Origin: DATAGF01 sp963819845
GTDB taxonomy: Bacteria; Actinomycetota; Thermoleophilia; Miltoncostaeales; Miltoncostaeaceae
Length of the DNA: 64,000 bases
Direction of reading: 5' to 3'
Assembly: GCA_963819845.1 (NCBI GenBank)
Contig: CAWFXQ010000012.1
Span: 186,001-250,000, forward strand
The notes beneath the pieces were generated by a model that saw nothing but the letters and a program-made list of their open reading frames with translations, ran no database searches and was not told the DNA's origin. Shown here in pieces: positions 54,409 through 63,799 of this stretch. Positions within the stretch are counted from its first letter, which is position 1. Every line of letters starts with the position of its first letter. The position numbers and the translations under genes are program-made.

Positions 54409-55763
54409 TGGCCCGGTCCCGTCAGCCGGCGGGTGGCGACGACCTCTTCGGCGAGGCGGTGCGGGCTCGCCTCGAGACCGCGGCGCCGCTGGCGGCGCGG
54501 ATGCGGCCGCGCACCCTCGACGACGTGGTGGGCCAGCCCGCTCTGCTCGCGCCCGGCGGGGCCCTGCGCGAGGCGATCGCGGGCGACCGCGTCCCCTCGA
54601 TGGTGCTCTACGGGCCCCCCGGCAGCGGCAAGACGACCATCGCGCGGGTGGTCGCGCACGGCACGGCGGCCGAGTTCGAGGAGCTGTCGGCCGTCTCGGC
54701 CACCGTGGCCGACGTGCGCGGCGTCCTGGCCCGGGCGCGCGACCGGCTGGCATCGGGCGGCCGCACCGTGCTCTTCCTCGACGAGATCCACCGCTTCAAC
54801 CGGGCCCAGCAGGACGCGCTGCTGCCGGCCGTCGAGGACGGGCTGGTGACCCTGATCGGCGCCACGACCCAGAACCCCTGGTACGAGGTGAACGCGGCGC
54901 TGGTGTCCCGGGTGCGGGTGTTCGTCCTCGAGCCCCTCGGGCCCGAGGATGTCGGGGCCCTGATCGACAGGGCGCTCGCCGCGCCGGAGGGGCTCGCCGG
55001 GCGCGTGCGCCTGGGCGACGGCGCGCGGGCCGCCCTGGTCGCGCGCGCGAACGGCGACGCCCGTGGCGCCCTCAACCTGCTCGAGGCGGCCGCCGCCGGC
55101 ACGGCCGACGGGGGCGAGGTCACCGTCGAGGCCGTGCAGGCCGCGTCGGGAGGCCGGGCGGTCGTCTACGACCGCGAGGGCGACGCCCACTACGACACGA
55201 TCTCGGCCTTCATCAAGAGCCTGCGCGCGAGCGATCCCGACGCCGCCATCTACTACCTGGCGGTGATGATCGCGGGCGGCGAGGACCCGAAGTACATCGC
55301 GCGGCGCCTCATCGTCGCCGCGAGCGAGGACATCGGCAACGCCGACCCGCGCGCCCTCCAGGTGGCCGTCGCCGCCGCGCGGGCGGTCGAGTTCGTCGGG
55401 CTGCCCGAGGCGCGCATCAACCTCGCCCAGGCGACGACCTACATCGCCCTCGCCCCGAAGTCGAACGCGTCCTACCTCGCCATCAACGCCGCCCTGGAGC
55501 GCGTCGAGCGCGAGGGCGCCCGCCGGCCGCCGCTCGCGCTGCGCGACGCCAGCCGCGCAAACGCGCGCAACCTGGGCCACGGCGAGGGCTACCGCCACCC
55601 CCACGACAGCGCCGAGGGCGTGCTCGACGAGTCGCTGCTGCCCGAGGGGATGGAGGGCGTGTCCTTCTTCCACCCGACCGGCCGGGGGCCCGAGGGCGAG
55701 CTGTCGGCGCGCCTGCGCGCGCTGCGCGAGGGGGCGCCCGCCGACGACGAGCAGCCCTTCTGA
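54408..55763 (+). CDS. rarA: replication-associated recombination protein A (RarA/MgsA)
   Basis: The 451-residue AAA+ ATPase acts at stalled replication forks. N-terminal LAARMRPRTLDDVVGQPALL, Walker A GPPGSGKT (69-76), Walker B TVLFLDEIHRFNRAQQDALLP and sensor-1 LIGATTQNPWYEVN. The C-terminal oligomerisation part has YDTISAFIKSLRASDPDAAIYYLA and SEDIGNADP, both diagnostic. Intact and of normal length. Confidence 0.95.
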   Translation: MARSRQPAGGDDLFGEAVRARLETAAPLAARMRPRTLDDVVGQPALLAPGGALREAIAGDRVPSMVLYGPPGSGKTTIARVVAHGTAAEFEELSAVSATVADVRGVLARARDRLASGGRTVLFLDEIHRFNRAQQDALLPAVEDGLVTLIGATTQNPWYEVNAALVSRVRVFVLEPLGPEDVGALIDRALAAPEGLAGRVRLGDGARAALVARANGDARGALNLLEAAAAGTADGGEVTVEAVQAASGGRAVVYDREGDAHYDTISAFIKSLRASDPDAAIYYLAVMIAGGEDPKYIARRLIVAASEDIGNADPRALQVAVAAARAVEFVGLPEARINLAQATTYIALAPKSNASYLAINAALERVEREGARRPPLALRDASRANARNLGHGEGYRHPHDSAEGVLDESLLPEGMEGVSFFHPTGRGPEGELSARLRALREGAPADDEQPF

Positions 55764-55766
55764 GCC

Positions 55767-56501
55767 GTGGACCTCTTCTCCCCCTCCCACCTGGTGGTCC
55801 TCGCGGTCACGGCGGCCGCCTGCGTCGCGCTCGGGCTGGCGGCGCGGCGCGACCCGGACGGGGCCTGGATCACCCCCGTCGCGCGGGGCCTGGCGGTGCT
55901 GCTGGTGCTGAACGAGATCGCCTTCCACGTCGTCGAGGGACTGAACGGGGACCTGACCGCCCGCGGCGACCTGCCGCTCCACCTCACCGACGCGGCCACG
56001 ATCGCGGCGGTCATCGCGCTGTGGTCCCGGAGCGCCCTGGCGTTCGAGCTCACCTACTTCTGGGCCATGACGGCGACGGTGCAGGCGCTGCTCACGCCCG
56101 ACCTGCGCCGCGGCTTCCCCGACGGCCGCTGGTGGTGGTTCTTCATCGCCCACGCGGGCGTGGTGGTCGCGGCCGTCTTCCTGGCCTGGGGGCTGCGCCG
56201 CACCCCTCGCCCGGGCGCCGTGCCGCGCGTCTTCCTGTGGAGCCTCGGCGTGACGGCCCTGGCCGCGGCGGGGACGCTGGCGTTCGACGGCAACTACATG
56301 TTCCTGCGAGAGCCCCCGAGCGGCGGCAGCCTGCTCGACCTGATGGGCCCCTGGCCCTGGTACATCCTGTCGGCGGCGGCGCTCGCGCTCGCCCTCTTCT
56401 GGCTCCTCGACCGCCCCTTCGACGGGCGGCGGGGACGGCGGCGGGGATCGGGCATCCCTAGGATCGGCCTGGGAGGGGAGGACTCCACGCATGCCCGATG
56501 A
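55767..56501 (+). CDS. YwaF-like membrane protein (TIGR02206 type)
   Basis: The 244-residue protein has six to seven membrane helices. The pattern LPLHLTDAATIAAVIAL, FELTYFWAMTATVQALLTPDL, FFIAHAGVVVAAVFL and YMFLREPPSGGSLLDLMGPWPWYIL matches the TIGR02206/YwaF family of integral membrane proteins of unknown function. GTG start 3 bases after rarA. It overlaps the next gene by 11 bases. Confidence 0.8.
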   Translation: MDLFSPSHLVVLAVTAAACVALGLAARRDPDGAWITPVARGLAVLLVLNEIAFHVVEGLNGDLTARGDLPLHLTDAATIAAVIALWSRSALAFELTYFWAMTATVQALLTPDLRRGFPDGRWWWFFIAHAGVVVAAVFLAWGLRRTPRPGAVPRVFLWSLGVTALAAAGTLAFDGNYMFLREPPSGGSLLDLMGPWPWYILSAAALALALFWLLDRPFDGRRGRRRGSGIPRIGLGGEDSTHAR

Positions 56502-56964
56502 CGCCGCCGCGGGCCTGGCCGCGCGGCTCGACGACGACCTGAAGGACGCCATGCGCGCCGGCGACAAGCTGCGCCTGGGCACGATCCGGCGCGCCCGTGC
56601 GGCCCTCCAGAACGCCGAGATCGAGGCCCGCGGGCCGCTGCCCGACGAGGCCGCGGTGCGCGTGCTGCGCGGCCTGGCGAAGCAGCACCGGGAGTCGATC
56701 GACCAGTTCCGCGCCGGCGGCCGCGACGACCTGGTGGCGCGCGAGACCGAGGAGATGGCCGTCCTGGAGTCGTACCTGCCCGCCCGGATGGACGAGGCCG
56801 CCATCTCCGCCGTGGTCTCCGAGACCATCGCCGCCGAGGGCGCGAGCGGCCCCGGCGACCTCGGCCGGGTGATGAAGGCGGCCATGGCCCGCGTGGCGGG
56901 CCGGGCCGACGGGAAAGAGGTCCGCGCGATCGCCCAGCGCCAGCTGGAACAAGGAGGAACATGA
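56491..56964 (+). CDS. GatB/YqeY-domain protein
   Basis: The 157-residue protein has LDDDLKDAMRAGDKLRLGTIRRARAALQNAEI, LRGLAKQHRESIDQFRAGGRDDLVARETEEMAVLESYLPARM and GDLGRVMKAAMARVAGRADGKEVRAIAQRQL. This is the stand-alone YqeY form of the tRNA-binding C-terminal domain of amidotransferase GatB. Its own role is unsettled. Intact. Confidence 0.9.
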   Translation: MPDDAAAGLAARLDDDLKDAMRAGDKLRLGTIRRARAALQNAEIEARGPLPDEAAVRVLRGLAKQHRESIDQFRAGGRDDLVARETEEMAVLESYLPARMDEAAISAVVSETIAAEGASGPGDLGRVMKAAMARVAGRADGKEVRAIAQRQLEQGGT

Positions 56965-57329
56965 GCACCACCCCACCGACCCCGCCCCCCGGGACGCCGC
57001 CCGCGGGCGAGGAGCCCCCGGAGCCGGCCTCGGCGGTCGGCGGCGGCACCCATTCGCCGTCCGACGCGCTGACCCGCTACGACGCCGACAAGGACGTCTA
57101 CAACTGCTCGTACGGGCTGCCCAGCCCGGCCCTCGCCGTGCTCGACCCCGAGCGCGAGCTGATCGTGCGGGTCAACCGGCACAACTTCCGCGTGGTCGGC
57201 TTCTCGATCCCGAACTTCACCGAGTGGCACAAGAAGCACGCCGACGACGAGGGCAACTTCGACGTCAACCTCCCCGACGTCTGGCCGATGGACCAGACCG
57301 ACACGAGCGGGTCCACTGCCTCCTGGTAG
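56961..57329 (+). CDS. DUF2283-like small protein
   Basis: The 122-residue protein has a disordered Pro/Glu N-terminus (1-40). A single small domain follows, YDADKDVYNCSYGLPSPALAVLDPERELIVRVNRHNFRVVGFSIPNF, with the strand order of DUF2283 proteins (D.D.L...YG....A......I...D....VVGF.I). The tail is polar. It overlaps the YqeY gene by 4 bases. Function unknown. The 118 bases after it hold no feature. Confidence 0.6.
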   Translation: MSTTPPTPPPGTPPAGEEPPEPASAVGGGTHSPSDALTRYDADKDVYNCSYGLPSPALAVLDPERELIVRVNRHNFRVVGFSIPNFTEWHKKHADDEGNFDVNLPDVWPMDQTDTSGSTASW

Positions 57330-57447
57330 GCGGCGGCGGGCCGCGCCCGGGCCGGGCCAGGAGTCGGTCTGGGACTACCCGCGCCCGCGCGCGGCAGGAG
57401 CTTCTGCGGGTGCGGCCCTCAATCCCGCCTGACGCGGCGCTCTCGCT

Positions 57448-59136
57448 TCAGAGGCGCGCCACCCGCACCGGGCCGCGCGCCGGCACCGTGACGCGGAACC
57501 GCGCGAGCGAGTAGACCGCGCGCGCGCTCGGCGCCGCGCTCACCACGAGCAGGAAGCGCCGGGGCCGGCGGCCATCGAGCTCCACCCGCCCCCCGCGCAG
57601 GACGCGCGCCCGGCGGCCCCCGACGAAGACGACCGCGCGCGGCGCGAGGCCGCGGAGCGTGATGATGAGCGTCCCGTCGCGCCGGTCCAGCCGCCCGATC
57701 GCGCCCCGGGCGGCCGGCCGCGAGGGCACCTCGGCCCGCCGGGCCGCGGGGGGCGCGGGCACGGCGGGCGCCGGCGCCGTGGGCGGGCCGGCCGGGGGCT
57801 CGACGGGGCCGAGGAGGGCGGCGGCCGCCGAGACCTGGGGGCGGGGCCCGATGGGCTCCGCGATCGTGCCCGCCTGCGGCTGGCCGCTCGCGACGAGCGC
57901 GGCGCGCGCGGCCTCGGGCGCGAGCGGGCCGCCGGTCGCGGCGATCGCCAGGCCCTGCAGCGCCGCGACCGCGCCCGCCACCGTCGCCGAGGCGCTCGAG
58001 GTGCCGTCGAAGCAGGAGGTGTAGACGCGGTCCTTCGGGGCGGCCGGCCCGAGGCCCTGGCCGTAGCCCGCACTGAGCACGCCGGACCCGTAGCCCTGCA
58101 GGTCGACCCTGGCGCCGTAGTTGCTGCCCGGGGTGCGCGCGAGGTCGGTCCCGGTCTCGGGCGAGTCGCCCGCGGCCACCATGAGCGCGCCGCTGTGGTC
58201 CGGGTCGGCCGGCCCCGCGAGCCACGGGAGGTCGAAGGCGGCCAGGTCGGCGTCGCCGTTGCCGGCCGGCTCGACCACCACGACGCCCGCGTCGACGATC
58301 GCCCGGATCAGGTCGCGCACCGGCACGCTCGCCTCCACCGGCGCGAAGACGCCGCCCGCCTCGGTCTGCTGCTCGATCAGCAGCACGTCCCCCGCGCGCA
58401 GGCCCAGGGCCGCCTCCGCGATGGCCCGCGGCAGGTCGTAGGCCCCCCGGTTCGGCTCGAAGAAGGGCGACAACGGCCGGACCGTCGCCTGGTGGGCGAG
58501 GCCCGTGACCCCGGCGCCGTCGGCGTCGCCGGCCAGGACGCCGAGCACGGCCGTCCCGTGGTCCTCGGCCTGGAAGCCGGGGTCGAGTGGCGGGGACCTC
58601 AGAACGGGGGCGTCGAGCCCGGCGTCCGCGAGGTCCTCGTGGGTGCGCCGCCACTCGTACTCGACGTCGCCCACGCGCACCCCGGCGCCCGCGGCGCTGT
58701 CGGGGATCTCCAGCCCCTCGCGGTAGTCCTGGAAGCCCGACAGGTCGGGCGTCGGCGCGGCGTCGTCGAAGGCCGGCCACCCGCCGTCGGGCTCCGTCCG
58801 GCACACGGCCGGCGGCGGCGCGGGCGCGGGCTCGACCGACGCGGTGACGCCGGGCAGCGCGTCGAGCCTCCGCGCGGAGGCGGCGGCCTGCCGGCGGCCG
58901 GCGGACGCGATCCGGTAGAGGCCGCGCAGCTCGGGCAGCGGGCGCCCGGCGCGGCGCTCGAGGCGCGCGACGACCGGGGGCGGCAGGACCGGGCGCGCCG
59001 AGGGGCCGAGGGCGTCGGCCGCGGCCGGCCCGGGCGCCTGCACCAGCACCGCGGGCGCCCCCGCGGCGGCGCCCGCGCCGAGGCACCCCGCGGCGGCCGC
59101 GGCGGCGGCTGCGGCGATGAGGCGGGCTCCGACCAC
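57448..59136 (-). CDS. secreted S8 (subtilisin-family) serine peptidase
   Basis: The 562-residue exported protease has a signal peptide (AAAAAAAAGCLGAGAAAGAPA), a pro-region to about 110, and a catalytic domain: Asp in GVRVGDVEYEW (D157), His in EDHGTAVLGVLAG (H193), oxyanion region EPAGNGDADL, and Ser in DGTSSASATVAGA (S380). A Pro/Ala linker is followed by a C-terminal beta domain with repeated strands such as TLIITLRGLAPRAVVFVGGRRARVL. The Met and Pro of the usual GTSMAxP are Ser and Thr here. Intact. Confidence 0.85.
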   Translation of the reverse strand: MVGARLIAAAAAAAAAGCLGAGAAAGAPAVLVQAPGPAAADALGPSARPVLPPPVVARLERRAGRPLPELRGLYRIASAGRRQAAASARRLDALPGVTASVEPAPAPPPAVCRTEPDGGWPAFDDAAPTPDLSGFQDYREGLEIPDSAAGAGVRVGDVEYEWRRTHEDLADAGLDAPVLRSPPLDPGFQAEDHGTAVLGVLAGDADGAGVTGLAHQATVRPLSPFFEPNRGAYDLPRAIAEAALGLRAGDVLLIEQQTEAGGVFAPVEASVPVRDLIRAIVDAGVVVVEPAGNGDADLAAFDLPWLAGPADPDHSGALMVAAGDSPETGTDLARTPGSNYGARVDLQGYGSGVLSAGYGQGLGPAAPKDRVYTSCFDGTSSASATVAGAVAALQGLAIAATGGPLAPEAARAALVASGQPQAGTIAEPIGPRPQVSAAAALLGPVEPPAGPPTAPAPAVPAPPAARRAEVPSRPAARGAIGRLDRRDGTLIITLRGLAPRAVVFVGGRRARVLRGGRVELDGRRPRRFLLVVSAAPSARAVYSLARFRVTVPARGPVRVARL

Positions 59137-59192
59137 GCGACTAGGATGGCGGTCGGGTCCGTATACGCCAACCCCACGGGGAACGCCCGCAA

Positions 59193-60786
59193 TTGACCGC
59201 CCACGACCTCACCGAGCGCGAGCGCGAGCGCGTCGCGCCCTACGTGACCGACCCCGTGGGGCCGGTCTTCGCGCTGAGGGGCCTGCCCGAGGTGGTCAAG
59301 GGCGCGCTCTTCGCCCGCTACTCGCGCAGCCCGAAGTCGCTGCGGCGGCTGCTGCTCGACGAGTTCCTGCCCGACGGGGACGGCCCCCCGAGCGACGCCG
59401 CCGCGGTCGGGGAGGCGCGGGCCGAGGCCCTCTACGACCGGGTGCTCGCCGAGTACGGCGACGACTCGGTCGCGCAGCTGGGCGGCGCCCACATCGCGGT
59501 CGAGGGCGCGTCGAACCTCCTCACAAAGGTGCTCCAGTGGGGGCGCCTGGCCAGCTACCTCGAGCAGTCGACCCGCTACATCGCCTTCACCGACCGGCCC
59601 GGCGGGGCCTACCGCTACCACCGCCCCGCGACGGTCATGGCCCACCCGGAGCTGGGTCCCGCCTACGCCCGCGTCCTCGACGGGGCCTTCGACGCCTACG
59701 CGGCGCTCCTGCCCGTCATGGTCGAGCGCGTCGGCGCGTCGCTGCCCGCCGACCCGGCGACCCCCGCCGCGGCGCGCGAGCGGGCGGTCCGGGCGCGGGC
59801 ATTGGACCTGCTGCGCGGGCTGCTGCCGGCGGCCACGGCCGCGAACGTCGGCATCTTCGCCTCGGGACAGGCCTACGAGGCCATGCTCGTGCGCATGGCC
59901 GCGCACCCCCTGCCCGAGGCCCGCGAGTGCGCGGCCCGGATGCTCCACGAGCTGCGGGCGGTGATCCCGGCGTTCCTGACGCGCGTCGACCGGCCCGACC
60001 GCGGCGTCGCCCACGGCCGCTACCTGAGGGAGTCGGAGCGGGCCGCGGCCGAGGCGGCCGCCCGCCTCCTGCCGCCCCCCGGGCCGGCGCCGGACGGCCC
60101 GCGGGTGCGCCTGGTCAACTTCGACCCCGACGGCGAGGCCCGGGTGCTCGCGCACGCGCTCTGGCCCGCGGGAGGAGGGGGCCTGGCCGAGGCGCGCGCG
60201 CGCGCCGCCGAGCTCGACCCGGGGGAGCGGGCGCGCCTGCTGGCCGACTGGGCCGGCGACCGCGCCGACCGGCGCCGGCGGCCCGGGCGGGCGCTCGAGG
60301 CGACGACCTACGCCTTCGAGGTGGTCTGCGATTACGGGGCCTACCGCGACCTGCAGCGCCACCGCATGCTGACGCTCCAGGCGCAGCCCCTCACGCCCCG
60401 GCTGGGCTACGACGTGCCGCCCGAGGTGGCCGGCGCCGGGGCCGGCGAGGCACTACGTCGCCGTCCAGGCCGCCTGCGCGGAGCTGCACGACGCGCTGGC
60501 CCTGGTCGTCCCCGACGAGGCGGCCTACGCCGTGACGCTCGCCCACCGGATCCGCTTCACGATGGTGCTGAACGCGCGCGAGGCCATGCACCTGATCGAG
60601 CTGCGGAGCCAGCCCCAGGGCCACGAGTCGTACCGCTGGGTCGCCAACCAGATGCACCGGCAGATCGCCGAGGTCGCCGGCCACAGCGCGATCGCCTCGA
60701 TGATGACCTTCGTGGACGCCGGCGATGCCGGGGCCGGCCGGCTCGAGGCCGAGCGCCGCCAGGAGGCGCGCCGGGCGTCCGGGTGA
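59193..60786 (+). CDS. double ThyX-domain protein (flavin-dependent thymidylate synthase-like), frame interrupted
   Basis: The protein of about 530 residues carries two ThyX-like halves. The first has WGRLASYLEQSTRYIAF, where Ser-x-Arg of the ThyX motif (RHRx7SxR) is kept but the RH is lost. The second has RHRMLTLQAQPLTPR, where RHR is kept but the Ser is lost, then IRFTMVLNAREAMHLIELRSQPQGHESYRW. ThyX makes dTMP using FADH2 at sites shared between subunits. One frame change near 60453. TTG start. It overlaps the RidA gene. Confidence 0.8.
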
Positions 60787-61172
60787 CCGGGGCGCGGCGG
60801 CGGGCGTCCAGCGGGTCGCCCTACGAGGAGCAGATCGGTTTCAGCCGCGCCCTGCGCGTGGGCGACCGCGTCCTCGTCTCGGGCACGGGCCCGGTGTGGC
60901 CCGACGGCTCGTGCGATCCCGATCCGGGCGCCCAGGCGCGTCGTTGCCTGGAGATCGTCGGCGAGGCCCTCCGGGCCCTCGGCGGGGATCTCGGCGACGT
61001 CGTGCGGACGCGGATGTTCCTCGTCGACGCCGGCGACGCAGCGGCGGTCTCGGCGGTCCACGGCGAGCTGTTCGGCGGGGCGCGGCCGGCGGCGACCATG
61101 GTGGTCGTGGCCGGCCTGCTGGACCCACGCTGGAAGGTGGAGGTCGAGGCCGAGGCCGTCACCGGCCCGTGA
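60783..61172 (+). CDS. RidA/YjgF family protein
   Basis: The 129-residue protein has PYEEQIGFSRALRVGDRVLVSGTGPV, AQARRCLEIVGEALRALGG, RTRMFLVDAGDAAAVSAVHGELFG and the catalytic-Arg region ARPAATMVVVAGLLDPRWKVEVEAEAV. RidA proteins deaminate reactive enamines/imines; this subgroup (YabJ-distant) may have another substrate. The GTG start overlaps the ThyX-like gene. Confidence 0.85.
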   Translation: MTGARRRASSGSPYEEQIGFSRALRVGDRVLVSGTGPVWPDGSCDPDPGAQARRCLEIVGEALRALGGDLGDVVRTRMFLVDAGDAAAVSAVHGELFGGARPAATMVVVAGLLDPRWKVEVEAEAVTGP

Positions 61173-61178
61173 GCCGGC

Positions 61179-61814
61179 TCAGGCCTGCTGGGCCACGGGG
61201 AACGCGCGGTAGGTCATCTCCCGGAACGTGAGGCTGGACACGCCCTCGCCGACCTCCAGCCCGAGGACGATGATGAAGTCGGTGGGCGGCGTGGTGAAGA
61301 GATCGAGCGTGTGCTCGGCATACCCGGTCAGCGCGAAGCTCCGGGCCGTGTACCAGCCGGTGAGGGTGACGGTGCCGGTCGCGCCCGGCGCGACGTACGC
61401 CGAGAGGCGCATCGTGGCGATGGACCTCGTCGGGGCGACGTCGTAGAGGTAGAACGTGAGCCCGGCACCGTGGGGCAGGGCGCGGTCGAACTGCTCCCAG
61501 ACGATCTCGTCCCCCGCGGGGTTGTAGGCGGCCGCGTGGCGCGCGACCAGGCTGGACTGAGGCGACTCGACGAAGTGCGCCTTCGGCGACAGCCGGCGCC
61601 TCGGCCCGTTGAGCACGTCCTCCGTCAGGCCCGCCCCGAGCCGGCCCCACCGCCCGATGCGGGACCGGGTCGCGAGGGGGCGGTCGAGCGGGGTGGCGAC
61701 CGGCTCCGCCTCGCCGTCGAGGTCAACGACGTGGTGCACCCAGCCCTTCGTCTCCTCGAGCTCGAGGGGGTCGGCGCGCGGCACCCGCCGGCTCCGCCGG
61801 CCGGATGGGCTCAT
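61179..61814 (-). CDS. hypothetical protein with beta-rich C-terminal domain
   Basis: The 211-residue soluble protein has a basic N-terminus (PSGRRSRRVPR) and then ETKGWVHHVVDLDGEAEP. The beta-rich part has GLTFYLYDVAPTRSIATMRLSAYVAPGATGTVTLTGWYTARSFALTGYAEHTLDLF, resembling a jelly-roll binding module. No family recognised. ATG 61814 follows AAGGAGG. Convergent with the RidA gene. Confidence 0.55.
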   Translation of the reverse strand: MSPSGRRSRRVPRADPLELEETKGWVHHVVDLDGEAEPVATPLDRPLATRSRIGRWGRLGAGLTEDVLNGPRRRLSPKAHFVESPQSSLVARHAAAYNPAGDEIVWEQFDRALPHGAGLTFYLYDVAPTRSIATMRLSAYVAPGATGTVTLTGWYTARSFALTGYAEHTLDLFTTPPTDFIIVLGLEVGEGVSSLTFREMTYRAFPVAQQA

Positions 61815-61878
61815 GGCTCCTCCTTCCGAGGGTGGCGCCATCATCCCTCTCGCCCGCGGGGCGCGCACCTCGAGCCGC

Positions 61879-61884
61879 TACATT
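61879..61884 (+). promoter_or_regulatory. -10 hexamer TACATT, six bases before ATG 61891
   Basis: TACATT, then GGGGCG, then the ATG of the DUF1385 gene. There is no Shine-Dalgarno sequence, so a leaderless transcript is predicted. The gap to the divergent gene is 76 bases. Confidence 0.5.
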
Positions 61885-61890
61885 GGGGCG

Positions 61891-62715
61891 ATGGCCGACC
61901 CGCCGCCCAGCCACCGCCTCGGGGGCATGGCCCTGGCCAACGGGCTGCTCGTCCACGGCCCCCGTCATTGGGCGGCCGCGGTGCGCGACGAGCAGGGGCG
62001 CCTGGTGGTCGCCTCCGGCCGCAAGCGCCTGCTGCGCGCCGGCCGTCTGACCGAGCTGCCGCTCGCGCGCGGGATCGTGAGGCTCGGCGAGGCCTTCGCG
62101 GTGCTGCCCGCGGTGCGGCGCGGGCTGCCCCAGGCGCGCTTCGCGCTCGAGGACCGCAGGGCCGCGGTCGCAGCGCTCGGCGCGACCGGCATCGCCGCCC
62201 TCGCGCGCCGCCGCCTGAAGTCGGTGCTCGCCCAGGAGGCGGTGGGGGCGGCCGCGGGGCTGGCGCCGGCGCTCGTGAGCCTGCGCGGCTCGCGGGCGGC
62301 CGTGTGGCACGCCGTCGAGCACAAGAGCATCGCCGCCTACGAGGCGGGCGGGGTCGACGAGATCGGCAACGCCGCCGCCCACGCCAAGGAGCACGACCGC
62401 TGCGGGAGCAATCTGGTGGTGCCGCTGCTGGTCACCACGACCATCGGCAACACCGTGGCGAGGAAGCTGTTCGGCCGGCGCGCGCTCGGGGGTCGCACGG
62501 TCGTCGCGGCGCTCAGCATCGGCGCGGCCGTCGAGGTCTTCGCCTTCTCCGCCCGCCGCCCCGAGCATCCGGTCTCGCGGGCCGTCCACGGCATGGGCCA
62601 CGCGATGCAGGCGGGCTTCGCCACCCGAGAGCCGAGCTCGGGCGACCTCCTCGTGGGCCAGGCGGCCATGGAGGCCCTGCTGCGCGCCGAGGCCGCCGAC
62701 GAGCCCGCCCGCTAG
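61891..62715 (+). CDS. DUF1385 (YqhQ-type) membrane protein
   Basis: The 274-residue protein matches DUF1385: the opening GGMALANGLLVHGPRHWAAAVRD corresponds to the usual GGQAVMEGVMMRG..., and the His-rich core VWHAVEHKSIAAYEAGGVDEI with KEHDRCGSNLVVPLLV is diagnostic. Several hydrophobic helices follow. The conserved His/Glu/Cys set suggests metal binding or an enzyme in the membrane. Function unknown. Confidence 0.8.
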   Translation: MADPPPSHRLGGMALANGLLVHGPRHWAAAVRDEQGRLVVASGRKRLLRAGRLTELPLARGIVRLGEAFAVLPAVRRGLPQARFALEDRRAAVAALGATGIAALARRRLKSVLAQEAVGAAAGLAPALVSLRGSRAAVWHAVEHKSIAAYEAGGVDEIGNAAAHAKEHDRCGSNLVVPLLVTTTIGNTVARKLFGRRALGGRTVVAALSIGAAVEVFAFSARRPEHPVSRAVHGMGHAMQAGFATREPSSGDLLVGQAAMEALLRAEAADEPAR

Positions 62716-62723
62716 CCCCGGGC

Positions 62724-63149
62724 GTGAGCGTCTCGGTGACGGTCGTCGCGCCCGCGGCGCCCGCGGTCATCTGGGAGCGCTGGACCGGCTTCGCCGCCTG
62801 GCCGGACTGGAACCCCTCCTGCATCGAGGCCGGGCTCGACGGCCCGCTGGCGCCGGGGACCACCCTCGCGCTGCGGCTGCGCCACCCGCGCGGGCGCGAC
62901 TTCTACACCCGCCCGCGGCTCACGGTGGTCGAGCCGCCCCGCGAGATCGCCTGGGAGGCCCGGGCGCTAGGGCTCCGCGCGCCCACCCGCACCACCCTCG
63001 CGCCGGAGCCGGACGGGACCCGGGTGACCATCCAGGCCGACGCCGACGGTCCGATGGCCTTCGCCTACAGGATGAGCGTGACCGACCGCACCCAGGCTCT
63101 AATCTACGTCGCCATGCTCGACGCCCTCGTCGACAGCGTGCGCCGGTGA
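62724..63149 (+). CDS. SRPBCC-family (START-like) protein
   Basis: The 141-residue protein has the SRPBCC opening VTVVAPAAPAVIWERWTGFAAWPDWNPSCIEAG, with the WP.WN motif. The strands LALRLRHPRGRDFYTRPRLTVVEPPREIAWEA and TRVTIQADADGPMAFAYRM build a ligand-binding cavity. Ligand unknown. GTG start; the stop overlaps the YcnI-type gene by 4 bases. Confidence 0.8.
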   Translation: MSVSVTVVAPAAPAVIWERWTGFAAWPDWNPSCIEAGLDGPLAPGTTLALRLRHPRGRDFYTRPRLTVVEPPREIAWEARALGLRAPTRTTLAPEPDGTRVTIQADADGPMAFAYRMSVTDRTQALIYVAMLDALVDSVRR

Positions 63150-63799
63150 GGGCGCTCATCGTCCTGGCCGCGGCCGCGGCCTGGCTCGCCTTCGCCGGTG
63201 CGGCGCTCGGCCACATCGAGGTGCTCCCCGCCTCGGTCCCGGCCGGCGAGGCGACTGAGTTCACGATCCGCGTGCCCAGCGAGCGCGACGTCGCCACGAC
63301 CCGGGTGGCGGTCGAGTTCCCGTCGCAGGTCACCGTGTTCAGCTTCGCCGAGCCGCCGCCCGGCTGGCGGCTGACCCCGAGGCGCCTGCCCGACGGCCGC
63401 TTCCGGGGCGTCGTCTACACCGGCGGGAGCATCCCCCCCGGCCGCTACGCCGACTTCCGCGTGCTCGGGACGCCCTTCGAGGAGGGCCTGGCCGTCTGGC
63501 CGGCTCGCCAGACGTACGCCGACGGCCAGGTGAAGCCCTGGACGGGCACGCCGGAGCTGCCCGGCGAGGCCCGCGAGGCAGAGAGCGGCCCCACCGATCC
63601 CGGCCCGGCCCCGGCCGTCGAGATCGGCGCCCCGGGATCGGGCGGTGCGGCGCCGGCCTCGGAGGACGACGACGGGTCGGGCACGGCCATCTGGCTCGGC
63701 GTGATCGCCATCGGCATCTCGCTGCTGGCCGCCGTGGCCGTCGGCCTGCTGTGGTCGACGCGCCCGGCCCGCCTGCCCGACGACGACGAGGGGCGGTGA
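63146..63799 (+). CDS. YcnI-type (DUF1775) copper-binding membrane-anchored protein
   Basis: The 217-residue protein has a signal peptide (LIVLAAAAAWLAFAGAALG) whose cleavage leaves His as the first mature residue (HIEVLPASVPAGEATEFTIRVP), the copper ligand of YcnI proteins. A DUF1775 domain follows to about 135, then an acidic linker and one C-terminal helix (AIWLGVIAIGISLLAAVAVGLLW). YcnI is a copper chaperone in Bacillus. A CopC-CopD fusion encoded at 39.6 kb may work with it. Confidence 0.85.
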   Translation: MRALIVLAAAAAWLAFAGAALGHIEVLPASVPAGEATEFTIRVPSERDVATTRVAVEFPSQVTVFSFAEPPPGWRLTPRRLPDGRFRGVVYTGGSIPPGRYADFRVLGTPFEEGLAVWPARQTYADGQVKPWTGTPELPGEAREAESGPTDPGPAPAVEIGAPGSGGAAPASEDDDGSGTAIWLGVIAIGISLLAAVAVGLLWSTRPARLPDDDEGR

